A DNA stretch of 64,000 nucleotides, from contig JAPFFF010000003.1 in the NCBI GenBank assembly GCA_039105265.1, positions 7,192,001-7,256,000 of the forward strand, read 5' to 3'. This document shows, piece by piece, positions 41,935-51,865 of this stretch (positions are counted from its first letter, which is position 1; each line of letters opens with the position of its first letter). Under the pieces are notes generated by a model. That model ran no database searches. It was not told the origin of the DNA and was given only the letters and a program-made list of their open reading frames with translations. The translations under genes were made by a program, and so were the position numbers. This DNA comes from Tritrichomonas musculus. Its lineage: Eukaryota; Parabasalia; Tritrichomonadida; Tritrichomonadidae.

Positions 41935-44601
41935 TTAAAGCAAGTCATAACCAAATCCTTCATAAAAATTATGGTTAATTTCTCGAAGATTTTTATTTTT
42001 TTCTTCTTTTTCTTTGATTTTTTTCTCACGTTCAGAAAAGAAATCTGACGTCATAATTGGTGTCCAATTAATGTCATATGTGAAATCAACATTTTTATAT
42101 TCCCAATAAAAAAATTCGTAATATAAATCATTTTTAAGGTGATACAGTTGTATAATGTCTAATATTTCTTGTGTTAATTTGTCTGTCTTTTCGTGTGATT
42201 TATTTATCTCTTCTTCTATTGTTTCTTTGGTGATTTTTGGCCCTGTTATTTTTTTAATCAGAGCCAAACACAGCAAAATTTTTGAATGTTTAAAGCCACC
42301 ATTTGATGATCTTATTAATAATTCAATAGATTTGTCAAGATCAATGTTGGCTTTTTCACCATATAAATATATATGGCCTAAATTGTACATTGAGACAATG
42401 TCATTCTTATCATGAATGGCTTCTTTAAAATATTCAATTGGAAACTTATTTTTATAATCATTGTATTTGTAAATGATTCCAAGATTATTTTTGGAATAGT
42501 TATCACGACGATTGGAACCATTGTTATAATGATGAATTGCTTCTTTAAAGTTTCTTTCAATATGAATTCCTTGAGAATATATGACACCAAGAGCAAAATG
42601 CGATCTAATATCACCTTTTGATGCTGCAAGTGAAAAATAACGTATTGCAATGTTGGCATTCTGCTCAAAATATTTGCCATCATAATAAAATGAACCAAGG
42701 ATAGATTGCGCTTGTGGATGATTTTGATTAGCAGCAAGTGAATAATAATGAATAGCTTTATTAATATCTCGTGTGATATATTTACCTTCGTAATAAATTA
42801 CACCAAGATTATATTGTGCTTGTGGATATTTTTGATTAGCAGCAAGTGAAAAATAATGAATAGCTTTATTAATATCTCGTGTGATATATTCACCTTCGTA
42901 ATAAATTGCTCCAAGATTATATTGTGCTTGTGGATATTTTTGATTAGCAGCAAGTGAATAATAATGAATAGCTTTATTAATATCTTGTGTGATATATTCA
43001 CCTTCGTAATAAATTAATCCAAGATTATATTGTACTTGTGGATATTTTTGATTAGCAGCAAGTGAATAATAATGAATAGCTTTATTAATATCTCGTGTGA
43101 TATATTCACCTTTGGAATAAATTACTCCAAGATTATATTGTGCTTGTGGATGATTTTGATTAGCAGCAAGTGAAAAATAACGAATAGCTTTATTAATATC
43201 TCGTGTGATATATTCACCTTCGTAATAAATTAATCCAAGATTATATTGTACTTGTGGATATTTTTGATTAGCAGCAAGTGAATAATAATGAATAGCTTTA
43301 TTAATATCTCGTGTGATATATTCACCTTTGGAATAAATTACTCCAAGATTATATTGTGCTTGTGGATGATTTTGATTAGCAGCAAGTGAAAAATAATGAA
43401 TAGCTTTATTAATATCTCGTGTGATATATTTACCTTCGTAATAAATTATACCAAGATTAAATTGTGCTTGTGGATGATTTTGATTAGCAGCAAGTGAAAA
43501 ATAATGAATAGCTTTATTAATATCTCGTGTGATATATTCACCGTTGTAATAAATTATACCAAGATTAAATTGTGCTTGTGGATCATTTTGATTAGCAGCA
43601 AGTGAAAAATAATGAATAGCTTTATTAATATCTCGTGTGATATATTCACCTTTGGAATAAATTACTCCAAGATTAAATTGTGCTTGTGGATCATTTTGAT
43701 TAGCAGCAAGTGAAAAATAATGAATAGCTTGTGTGATATATTTGCACGAATAATAAATTACTCCAAGACTATAAAGTGCTTCTGGATCATTAAAATATAT
43801 CTCAAATTTGGTATTATTATGGAAGTTTTTATTTTCTTTGTTTGGTAAATTGTCTGAATTTCCTTTAAATAGGTCAATTTGCATACAATTTTCTTGTTCT
43901 TTTATCTCTAATGTTGAATTATTATTTTTTTGATCTTCTCTTTGTTTCAGATTCAATTTTTCAATTGATGATGAATAATATTTCAAAAAATCTTGAATTA
44001 TTTTATCAATCACTGGGCGAGTTGATCTTTCAATGTTAATGCAATTCTGAAATATTTGTTTCATTTCACAAAAATCTTCACTAAAATCTTCAAAAATATT
44101 CCGGCTGTGTAATTCTTTTGGTGCTCCTTTTTCCATCACTATAAAATATATTATGAGCCCAAGTGAATAAATATCAACTTCATATGAATATCGTTTTGAT
44201 TCATAAACTTCGGGTGCGATATATATGGTCGATAAATCTTTACTATTTTGTTCATCTTTTTCAATTAACATTCGATCAAAATCAATTAGAACCAGTGTCT
44301 TGCTTTCATCAATGATGAAATAATCAGGTTTCATATCTCGGTATATAAATTCGTTATGATGAAGGTATTCAATAATTTTCAGAAGTTCATAAATGATTGA
44401 AATTTTATCTTCTTTATTTAATTTCATTTCACTAATTTTTTGAAGTGAACTTCCTTTGATATACTCAATAAGTAAACGTTCTTCTTTATTAATTTTCCCA
44501 ATTCCATAAAATTTTGGAATCAGCGGATGACAAATCATTTTATAATTTCGTTTTTCTCTTTCGAATAATTTTTTACGATCAGCGTCATAAAATATTTTCA
44601 T
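41935..44601 (-). CDS. protein kinase with Sel1 repeats, N-lobe cut off by a stop
   Basis: An 888-codon frame: kinase C-lobe first, then about 16 Sel1 repeats (about residues 270-790) of the type AIHYFSLAANQNDPQAQFNLG. It starts exactly at the beta-3 strand (MKIFYDADR). The sequence upstream, in frame and past a single TAG at 44610-44608, encodes the missing Gly-loop region (FNFIRIKQLGASISSAELIC), so the gene is nonsense-interrupted. The catalytic loop is YRDMKPDYF (Asn replaced) and DFG is DFD (LIDFDRML), which points to low or no kinase activity. Ten or so Sel1 repeats share a 108-bp DNA unit. Sel1 arrays act as scaffolds. Confidence 0.78.
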   Translation of the reverse strand: MKIFYDADRKKLFEREKRNYKMICHPLIPKFYGIGKINKEERLLIEYIKGSSLQKISEMKLNKEDKISIIYELLKIIEYLHHNEFIYRDMKPDYFIIDESKTLVLIDFDRMLIEKDEQNSKDLSTIYIAPEVYESKRYSYEVDIYSLGLIIYFIVMEKGAPKELHSRNIFEDFSEDFCEMKQIFQNCINIERSTRPVIDKIIQDFLKYYSSSIEKLNLKQREDQKNNNSTLEIKEQENCMQIDLFKGNSDNLPNKENKNFHNNTKFEIYFNDPEALYSLGVIYYSCKYITQAIHYFSLAANQNDPQAQFNLGVIYSKGEYITRDINKAIHYFSLAANQNDPQAQFNLGIIYYNGEYITRDINKAIHYFSLAANQNHPQAQFNLGIIYYEGKYITRDINKAIHYFSLAANQNHPQAQYNLGVIYSKGEYITRDINKAIHYYSLAANQKYPQVQYNLGLIYYEGEYITRDINKAIRYFSLAANQNHPQAQYNLGVIYSKGEYITRDINKAIHYYSLAANQKYPQVQYNLGLIYYEGEYITQDINKAIHYYSLAANQKYPQAQYNLGAIYYEGEYITRDINKAIHYFSLAANQKYPQAQYNLGVIYYEGKYITRDINKAIHYYSLAANQNHPQAQSILGSFYYDGKYFEQNANIAIRYFSLAASKGDIRSHFALGVIYSQGIHIERNFKEAIHHYNNGSNRRDNYSKNNLGIIYKYNDYKNKFPIEYFKEAIHDKNDIVSMYNLGHIYLYGEKANIDLDKSIELLIRSSNGGFKHSKILLCLALIKKITGPKITKETIEEEINKSHEKTDKLTQEILDIIQLYHLKNDLYYEFFYWEYKNVDFTYDINWTPIMTSDFFSEREKKIKEKEEKNKNLREINHNFYEGFGYDLL
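42690..43765 (-). repeat. 108-bp tandem repeat array encoding Sel1 repeats
   Basis: About ten tandem 108-bp units (36 codons each) with few differences; for example GATTAGCAGCAAGTGAATAA recurs in every unit. High identity indicates recent unequal crossing-over or gene conversion, so copy number is probably variable. Confidence 0.92.
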
Positions 44602-44769
44602 TGCAAACTATTGCTCAAGTCCAATATGGCAAATTAATTCCGCAGATGAAATTGATGCTCCTAATTGTTTAATTCTTATAAAATTGAAGTTGTTAAGTTC
44701 ATATTCATTAATTTCTTGGTTTTTATTATAATTAAAGTATTTATATATTAATTAGTATATAGAAAGCTA

Positions 44770-45235
44770 AACAAATAATAAAATATATTTTTAATTATTA
44801 AGATATTATAATTTTAAATTGAATGTTTAGAGAAAAATTAAAAACAACGATTAAAAAGCTCAGAAAAAATAATTGTATGAAATTAAAGCACAATTCAAAT
44901 GCTGAATATATCAATATTTCCTTATCTTACTTTCAAAATGCATAAAATTTTCATTATTTATTATCTTTTTGAAATAAAACATTTATATAACCAAAAAAAG
45001 TATAATAAGACATTTTACATTATTTCCCAAAAACCGTTTGCCCAAGAATGGGCAGACACTTTTTGGGCAAATAAACCTTAGAAATTAAATGTAAACTACA
45101 CAATTTTGGGCAATTTGGGCTTTGGGCAATGGGCACATAAACCATAGAAAATTCTGAGAAAAATCGGTTTTTGCCCAAAGCACCGACATTCCTCGAGGAA
45201 TGTGTGTGAGGAGCATTTGAGGCTCGATTCAATAA
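44770..45235. other. intergenic DNA with repeated GGGCAA/TTGCCC motifs
   Basis: From 45028 to 45180 the hexamer GGGCAA or its complement TTGCCC occurs about eight times in both orientations. A perfect 16-bp palindrome CATTCCTCGAGGAATG lies at about 45187-45202. No gene is supported. Confidence 0.5.
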
Positions 45236-45239
45236 ATTT

Positions 45240-46165
45240 TAAAAGTGTTAAAATGAAAATTTTTATACTCTTTGGCATAAAAAATAATGATTCTTCACCG
45301 CCAACATATGTGACAACGTGGCCGTTTTGCTGTGCATAAATCATGCCATTCTTGTAGACAAAGTGCTGGTTGTGTCTTCCGTGGAATGGGAAGATGTAGA
45401 ACGGCGTTCCCGCTGGCGGATCTTGGTTGAATTCATCGGCGACGTCCCAGACCATTCCTCGCTGGACAATCGAGTCGATGACCGTGCTCCACTTGTCTTC
45501 GCCAAACACAAATTGCTGGTTCGAGTCGTTGTCGATGTCTGGCCTTTCCATGCCGAGCTTCCTTCCCGACGGATTCAAGAACGGCTTCTCGACGTTCTTC
45601 ACTGTGAGCGCGAGTTCGACGTCCTCGCCAAAGCTGACCTGCTCTCTGAGCGGATTGATTCTCTGGCGTTTTTGTAATCCGTTTCCTTCAATTTCATGAT
45701 CAGGCCAAACTTCTTTGCTGCGTATTTCTTGTTGCTCCCTTCTTCTCTGTGCGACACAAATTCGTCGTCGAGAATCAGCGTCCTCGACTTCGATATTGTT
45801 CGCTGCGCTGGCTGGCGTCGTTCAATCGCAATTTTGATCACTGACAACTGTGTCAGCAGCGCTTTGTCGTCGATTTTCGAGCTTTGAAGCTCGCTCAAAT
45901 CAAACAGAAGCGGAATTTTGAGTTCTTTCATCGCTTGCGATGCAACTTTAGCGACCGTTTCTGTGTCTTTTGGGTCGAGTGTGAAGTAGTTGACCTTCTC
46001 CGGGAAGAAGGAGTCGAGAAGTTCGCACAAAGCCAGGTTCAGCGGCTGGAATTCGGCGATTCCTGCGTAACTCCCAATGCGTTCGAGCGCCCACTGCATG
46101 AGTGCCTGCTTGTAGTGCTTCTGGGCGACGTAGTGCGAAACTTTTGATGTGGATGAGAATCTGGA
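45240..46165 (-). pseudogene. calponin-homology plus ricin-B-like protein fragment
   Basis: The upstream half (46165 to about 45700) encodes a calponin-homology-like, actin-binding domain: YVAQKHYKQALMQWALERIG, LNLALCELLDSFFPEKVNY and a linker SKSRTLILDDEFVSHREEG. After a 1-nt frameshift near 45690 the frame resumes as EQVSFGEDVELALTVKNVEK and a beta-trefoil-like region (SNQQFVFGEDKWSTVIDS, FPFHGRHNQHFVYKNGMIYA). No Met precedes the CH part. The DNA is visibly GC-richer than its surroundings, as expected of a highly expressed cytoskeletal gene, so this is a displaced 5'-truncated copy. Confidence 0.68.
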
Positions 46166-46545
46166 GTTATTTTTTCTTATTTTTTATAATTGATAAAAAA
46201 CTACTTTTATCTCGAAAATTATTAAATATAACAGATATTTTTTAGAGTATTCTACAATTATTAATATATTATTATTCTATGTTATATATAATGCTAGTAC
46301 TGATTGTAAAAAAAGCAATAGGCCAATTTCAAAAATATATATTATTGAACAGCATGCCATTGTAGTTTCATAAATTAGTATTTATGCCATATGTAAACTT
46401 TCTGATTAAATCATTTTTTCATTACTATTTTGTAAAGATGAATTCTAAAAAAGAGCTAATAAAAAAATGAGGATAGATAAAATTTTATATATAATATCAT
46501 TACTTTTCTTCTTATCAATAATTCCGCTTTGCATAGTATTATCAA
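46166..46545. other. AT-rich intergenic DNA, no gene seen
   Basis: No coding frame or clear repeat. G+C drops abruptly at the edge of the calponin-homology fragment. Confidence 0.55.
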
Positions 46546-46880
46546 TTATAAACAATTAGATTGTTTTTCAGTCAAATGAAAATATTCATCTTCCATTAAT
46601 TCATCAATGCTAGGTCTATCTTCTGCTTTAGTTGCACATTTTTCAACTACTTTTCGGAGGGCAATTGGCGTACTTTTGGTTAGTCTGATTTTTTGAGACG
46701 CTATTTGGTCAATAATTTCTCTTTTATTTCCTTTCCTGAAAGGAAATGAACTCTGTGTCAAGCAATACAATGTTATTCCAATAGACCAAATATCTGCTTT
46801 TAATGTATTATATTCTCCTCTCACGAACAATTCGGGAGCTGCATAATATAATGTTCCGTCATTTGGAACTTTTCATAAAA
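46546..46880 (-). pseudogene. protein kinase C-lobe fragment
   Basis: The minus strand from about 46876 reads GTLYYAAPELFVRGEYN, then KADIWSIGITLYCLTQSSFP and KCATKAEDRPSIDELM, the APE-to-end part of a CAMK/STE-like kinase C-lobe. The N-lobe and catalytic loop are absent. The fragment ends at the RCC1-like remnant on the opposite strand. Confidence 0.75.
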
Positions 46881-46899
46881 TATTTAAATTCGTCCTCAA

Positions 46900-47220
46900 T
46901 TTCTCATGAACTGTCAGGCCAAAAAGTCGTCTGATGGCCTGACAGACAGCAATGAAGGCCGAGTCTTTGGGCATCGATCAAACAGTCGTGGCCAACTCGG
47001 CTTTGAGCAAGGAAAAAGTGAAGTTCACTCGTTCACTGTGATTTCATCACTTTCTGAAAATCAGTGCAGCCTACGCCTGCATGAAGGCAAAGTCCTCGCC
47101 CATGGATGGAGCTGTTATATTTAACTCCTCCTCAGAGGTTGCTCAAGTGACGAAAACATTTGTTCCCCAACAGAGACAACGATCACAAGAGGTGTCACTT
47201 TCTGTATTGCAGATTGAGTA
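46900..47220 (+). pseudogene. RCC1-repeat-like fragment
   Basis: A GC-richer stretch whose plus strand reads NEGRVFGHRSNSRGQLGFEQ, then EVHSFTVISSL and, after a frame change, KISAAYACMKAKSS..DGAVIF. This resembles RCC1/beta-propeller repeats (G.V...G.N..GQLG). Probably a displaced fragment of a regulator-of-chromosome-condensation-type gene. Two frames are needed to read it. Confidence 0.5.
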
Positions 47221-47431
47221 ATAATTGCTGTTTTCATCGGAGGAGATCCACCACAAAACACACCAAACATGTAAGTCAGACATCAACACCAACCAACTTT
47301 TGAATAAAAATGAATTAAATCTTTCTTCTAAACTCAATTGATTAAAATAAATGAAATAATAATTTTCTTTTTATTAAAAAATAAATAAATAAAGTAGACT
47401 TTACTTAAAATGCCAATTTACAATTTCTCCT

Positions 47432-48169
47432 TTAAAACTTTGCTATGAGCAATGATTTCCTTTGGTAGTAATCATTAAAAAAATAATAAGAATTTCTGAG
47501 TTCTTTTTTATATTTTCCAACTGATTTATTTGAAACAAATAATTCAAGGACAGACATATATTTGTCAAAAGGTATAATGAAGCTGAAGGTTGCGCTTGGA
47601 TTTTTTGGACTCTGATACGGAACTGATGATAATAGCATTTGTAGTGGTATTTTTTTCTATAATGTTAGATTTAAAAAAAAAGATATAAAAAGAAACGAAT
47701 ATATTTGTTGCCATGATATCAATATCTTCTCGATCAAGAAGTAATTTTAAAATTTCAAAATTAATATCAAAATTATCATTTTTGCTTATTCTTTGACAAA
47801 TGATATGAAGTGGTGTAGAATTATTTATGTTTTTGCGATTCACATCAATTTCTGGATAATTCAATAATAATTTAACAATTTCTAAATTTGAACTCAAAAT
47901 CGCCAAATGTAGAGGTGAATATTGTTCTCTTTGTTCTTGAATATTGACATCGATATTTTTTAAAGAGAAAAACATTTTTCCTCCTTCGGATAAGTCCTGT
48001 GATTTTCTAGTACACAAAAGATGAATTGGCTGACAATTTAAAGGTTTTATTTTCATATTGAAATCAAAATTTTCATCAATGTAGTTTGCAAGAACGATCT
48101 TTAAAATATCATGTTTTTCATTTACTATCGATGCATTAAGGAGTGTTAGTTTGTAAAAAACAAAAATAA
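47432..48169 (-). pseudogene. ankyrin repeats continuing the 48170 gene out of frame
   Basis: Directly downstream of the stop at 48170, another frame reads LTLLNASIVNEKHDILKIVL, CQPIHLLCTRKSQ, YSPLHLAILSSNLEIVKLLL and STPLHIICQRISK, followed by a short interruption (poly-A at about 47671) and further scraps. The ankyrin repeats are in register with those upstream, so one gene is split by a spacer or frameshift, again immediately before a 'TLLNA' repeat start. Confidence 0.6.
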
Positions 48170-50443
48170 TTAAAAAATTTCTCTTGGCTTCCAATCATCT
48201 ATATTTAATTTATATTTTTCAGTAAACTTGACAAATTCACTCTCATTATAAATCCTAACAGCTATTGAAAAGAGGTAACTATTGTTTTTTGCAACAATTT
48301 CGGTTTTTATTTCTTTTTTATTTTCAGAATCATCTAAAAAGAAAGCAATTAAATTCTTTGCATATTTAAGCAGCGAATTCCTAATTGGTATAACAGACAT
48401 ACTGTAATATCCAGAGCTACTATAATTATAGTTATTACTGAAGCCAAAAATATTATAATTCTCAGTGTGAAAAGGGCTATGAATGAAATCAAATCCAGAA
48501 TATACAAATTGTGTATGAATATCTAAAATTGAATTTGTATAATGCCCAAATAAATTCTTTTTCTCCAATTTTAAAAGAAAATCTATTAATTCTTGCTGGT
48601 TTTGTTGTATCGCATATTCAAAGATGGTCATGTCATTTACTTTGGAACTGATTGGGAAAATATTCACATCAGCCAAATACTTGAAAATATCAATTCGATC
48701 GTAAATTATGGCAAAAGTAAGAGGCGTTACTTGTTCATATCTCCAACCTGGGCTGCATAATCCTGAATCGACAATCTTTTTAACAAAATCAAGTCTATTT
48801 TTATAAATTGCAATGAAAATTGGCAATTCAGAATTATGCTTGTATAAAAATGGCGATTTTTCAACGAAATGAAGATTTGGTGAAGATTTGTTACAATTAT
48901 ATCCGAGTTTCAATGCAACTTTCGCCAAATAAAAGTTGTTGTACAACAAGGCAAAAGAGAAAAGAGACGTGTAATCAAAACCGATAGAAAACATGTAAAA
49001 AAGTGCATCAAAATTATTGAATTGAATTGCCTTTTCAAATAAATATTCTTCACTGATTGTATTAAAATGGAAAAAAAAGTTATAATAATAACCGTATCTT
49101 CTTTTTAATTTTTTAGCATTTGTTATGATTGAATCATTTGACTCAAGTAACCATTCAAAAACTTCGTTTCGATTGTATTCAACCGCATTTTTAATATAAG
49201 TAGAAACATTCAAGTCAGCTGAGTCATTATTGAAGCATTTTTGTATGATCGTTATGTTGCCGCCTGCAAAGGCCAATGAAGTCGTTTTTATATTAATAAG
49301 GTCAATTTTTTCTGAATCAATATTCATCATGATGTAATTGAAAACTTTTTCTGAGCCATAAAAAGCACACAAATCAATGTATGAAAAATAATTCCGACTA
49401 AGCATTGAATTTCTTTCATATTTAAGTGTTTTAATTAGTTTGTTAAACTTCTTGTCATCAGATTCTTCAGCCATCAATTGCGAAAAAAGTTCAATATCGT
49501 CATTTTTAATTGCTTGATAAATTTTCAATGGATTGTATCCACTTTTTGAATACTCATTCAATTGTTCTTTACTCAAACCATTTTTCTTTATTATGTTGCC
49601 ATTTTCATCTTCAAATTCGTATTCATCACTGCCATATGTATCCTCATTGTAATAGGTGATTTCTCCAATGTCTTCTTCTTCTTCTTCAGGTATTTTTTCG
49701 GTTACTTTTGTGCTTTCAATTTCTTTTATATCCTTAAGATAACGAATGACAAAATCAATCTCATTTGAATATTTATTCTCTTTGAATTCAGGAACAATCA
49801 TTTTTTTAAAATATTCAAATTGACCTTGATTTGACCTTGTTTCTAATTCTTTCAAAAATTTCATAAGTAACTCAATTTTATGAGAACGTGTTTGACACGC
49901 TGTGAGAACAGCACTGTAGAGGAAATCGTTGCTCGCTATACTTTCTTCATCTTCGTCTTTTTGTTGAAAGATATCTTCTATGTATATGATCGTTTGATCA
50001 AAATTTTCTTCTGTTATATCCATGATTTTGCTTGTGATTTCTTTCTGAACTTGAATTAGTGGATCTTCGGTAATTGTATTGTACGATTTTTCAAACATTT
50101 CAACAATGTTCTTAAGTTCGTCGATTTCAAATTCTTCGGCAAATATTTTAAGTGAATCCTTGTTTATTAAGTTAATTTTTACTGGAACCAAATTAAATAT
50201 ATTAAAAAAATTTGTATAATCAGATTCTGAGCAAATAAGAGGGTTGTCGAACTGTGAAATTTGTATAGTAAATGCATCATCTTTTTTTTCATTGTTTGAA
50301 TCGGTTTCCAAAGATTTGATATAATTTGCTATTTTTTTACTTATTGTCTGGGAGATATTTTTGGAGCAGAGTATTTCATGGTTATTAATATTTATTTTCC
50401 ACTTTTCTTTTTGTGGCTTAAGTTTAAAAACAAACGAAAACAT
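48170..50443 (-). CDS. large ankyrin-type protein (757 aa)
   Basis: An intact 757-residue frame. The N-terminus (KWKININNHEILCSKNIS) resembles the BTB-like or DUF3447-associated leading domain of trichomonad ankyrin proteins. An acidic linker (IPEEEEEDIGEITYYNEDTYG) lies near residue 255. From about 300 on, divergent ankyrin-like repeats occur: NPLKIYQAIKNDDIELFSQL, SYIDLCAFYGSEKVFNYIMM, LPIFIAIYKNRLDFVKKIVD, TPLTFAIIYDRIDIFKYLAD. It ends WKPREIF, and further ankyrin repeats follow in another frame. Probably a soluble scaffold. No catalytic motif. Confidence 0.72.
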   Translation of the reverse strand: MFSFVFKLKPQKEKWKININNHEILCSKNISQTISKKIANYIKSLETDSNNEKKDDAFTIQISQFDNPLICSESDYTNFFNIFNLVPVKINLINKDSLKIFAEEFEIDELKNIVEMFEKSYNTITEDPLIQVQKEITSKIMDITEENFDQTIIYIEDIFQQKDEDEESIASNDFLYSAVLTACQTRSHKIELLMKFLKELETRSNQGQFEYFKKMIVPEFKENKYSNEIDFVIRYLKDIKEIESTKVTEKIPEEEEEDIGEITYYNEDTYGSDEYEFEDENGNIIKKNGLSKEQLNEYSKSGYNPLKIYQAIKNDDIELFSQLMAEESDDKKFNKLIKTLKYERNSMLSRNYFSYIDLCAFYGSEKVFNYIMMNIDSEKIDLINIKTTSLAFAGGNITIIQKCFNNDSADLNVSTYIKNAVEYNRNEVFEWLLESNDSIITNAKKLKRRYGYYYNFFFHFNTISEEYLFEKAIQFNNFDALFYMFSIGFDYTSLFSFALLYNNFYLAKVALKLGYNCNKSSPNLHFVEKSPFLYKHNSELPIFIAIYKNRLDFVKKIVDSGLCSPGWRYEQVTPLTFAIIYDRIDIFKYLADVNIFPISSKVNDMTIFEYAIQQNQQELIDFLLKLEKKNLFGHYTNSILDIHTQFVYSGFDFIHSPFHTENYNIFGFSNNYNYSSSGYYSMSVIPIRNSLLKYAKNLIAFFLDDSENKKEIKTEIVAKNNSYLFSIAVRIYNESEFVKFTEKYKLNIDDWKPREIF

Positions 50444-50515
50444 ATAAATGCTTATTTTTCATTGAAAAAGTTTAGAAAATTTTCCAAAATTTGTTTCATA
50501 TTTTTGAATCATATA
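50444..50515. other. short gap before MITE
   Basis: Non-coding upstream flank of the ankyrin gene. The transposon-like element listed next may sit within its promoter region. Confidence 0.4.
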
Positions 50516-51239
50516 CAGCTGTTTCGGAAATAGATTAGAATTTTTTGGAAATAAAATAGTAACCTTTTTATTTTTTTTGGAAATAAAATAGAAACGATCA
50601 TTTTATATTCAATTTTATCATATTTAAAAACAGAATTAAAAGATAGATTAAAGAAATTTTATGGCGTTTTACACATTATTATGCTAATATATACATGAGT
50701 TTTGTTTTTAACAGTTCAATATGAAACATAGAGTATGTTATTGTGTTTTTAATATGATATTACTAAAATATTGTTTTCATCCAAAATTACTCAATAAAAT
50801 CTTCAATTTATTGACAATTATGCATTTTTTATGATTTTTAATATGAAAATTGATGATAATGAATATTTTGAAAAAACTCTTGCATTAATGAAAAAATCGC
50901 TTTATTTATGATTATTATTGATTATTATATCGAATATGAAAAGAAATTTTCTTTTTGTTTTATTCAGGATATAATTTAAAAAAGATATTATGCATTCGGT
51001 GAAATATCAATTATAAAGTATCTTTCTAATAACATCTGTCAAAATATATTAAATTGGCAAAAGATTGTTTAGATGTAATTAATATTTGCTTCTGATTTAA
51101 ATGTTTTTCATCAACAAAAATATTGGAAATTGAATGCAAAATAATCGTTCACTATTTTATTTCCAAAAAAAATACAATCTTTTAGCGGTTTTATAAACCA
51201 TTCAAATCATGCTATTCTAATCTATTTCCGAAACAGATG
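50516..51239. mobile_element. Tc1/mariner-like MITE (724 bp)
   Basis: Flanked by TA on both sides (50514-50515 and 51240-51241). Termini CAGCTGTTTCGGAAATAG and, inverted, CATCTGTTTCGGAAATAG. The terminal repeats continue imperfectly for about 120 bp, sharing GGAAATAAAATAG, CGAT(C/T)ATTTT and ATTCAATTT. The interior is AT-rich with no transposase. TA flanks and CAG-type ends match the Tc1/mariner superfamily. Confidence 0.75.
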
Positions 51240-51589
51240 TATGAGTAAAATAAAAGATTTATTTTTTCAACTCATTATTAAATATATATATATATATATA
51301 TATATATAAGTTTATTTAGTCTTTTTGGGTTGGAAAAGGAAATCTCCAAATAGGATAATTGTCTCAATTTCTGGCTTTCTTCTTTTATCATTGTATTGGT
51401 AACGAGACTCTTAAAAAATAGTGATTATGTTTCCACATTTAGGTGGTGGAATCATTATAAAAAAAATCTGTTAAGCATCCATCCATTTCTTAGCGATTGT
51501 TTGTAAAAATTTATTTCATTGAATCCGAATTCAAATTCTTATTCTTATGATTTTTGTGATTATAAAAGAGAATTTATATCAATTTACCA

Positions 51590-51865
51590 ATTTTCCAAGA
51601 AATTTTGGATCAAAAAGTAATTAATATAAATGAAACAGATAGTCAAGGTGAAACACCTTTAATGATTGCGGCAAGATACAAAAAATGTGATATTATTACA
51701 AAATTATTTGACATAAATGAACTTGACTACCTACATACTAATTTAAAAGGAGAAAATGTACTTGATATATCTTCTCGAAGTGGGCATTACTTTTGGTTTA
51801 AGAAAAAACCAACGAAAGATCATTACTATAGAACACTTACGGAATTATGTAGTCCACCTAAATGA
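51590..51865 (+). pseudogene. C-terminal ankyrin-gene fragment
   Basis: The frame reads INETDSQGETPLMIAARYKK, then TKLFDINELDYLHTNLKGEN, a last ankyrin repeat plus C-terminal tail, without an N-terminal domain. It resembles the minus-strand fragment at 37740. Probably a terminal exon-like scrap of an ankyrin gene. A (TA)n tract at about 51280-51308 precedes it. Confidence 0.55.
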
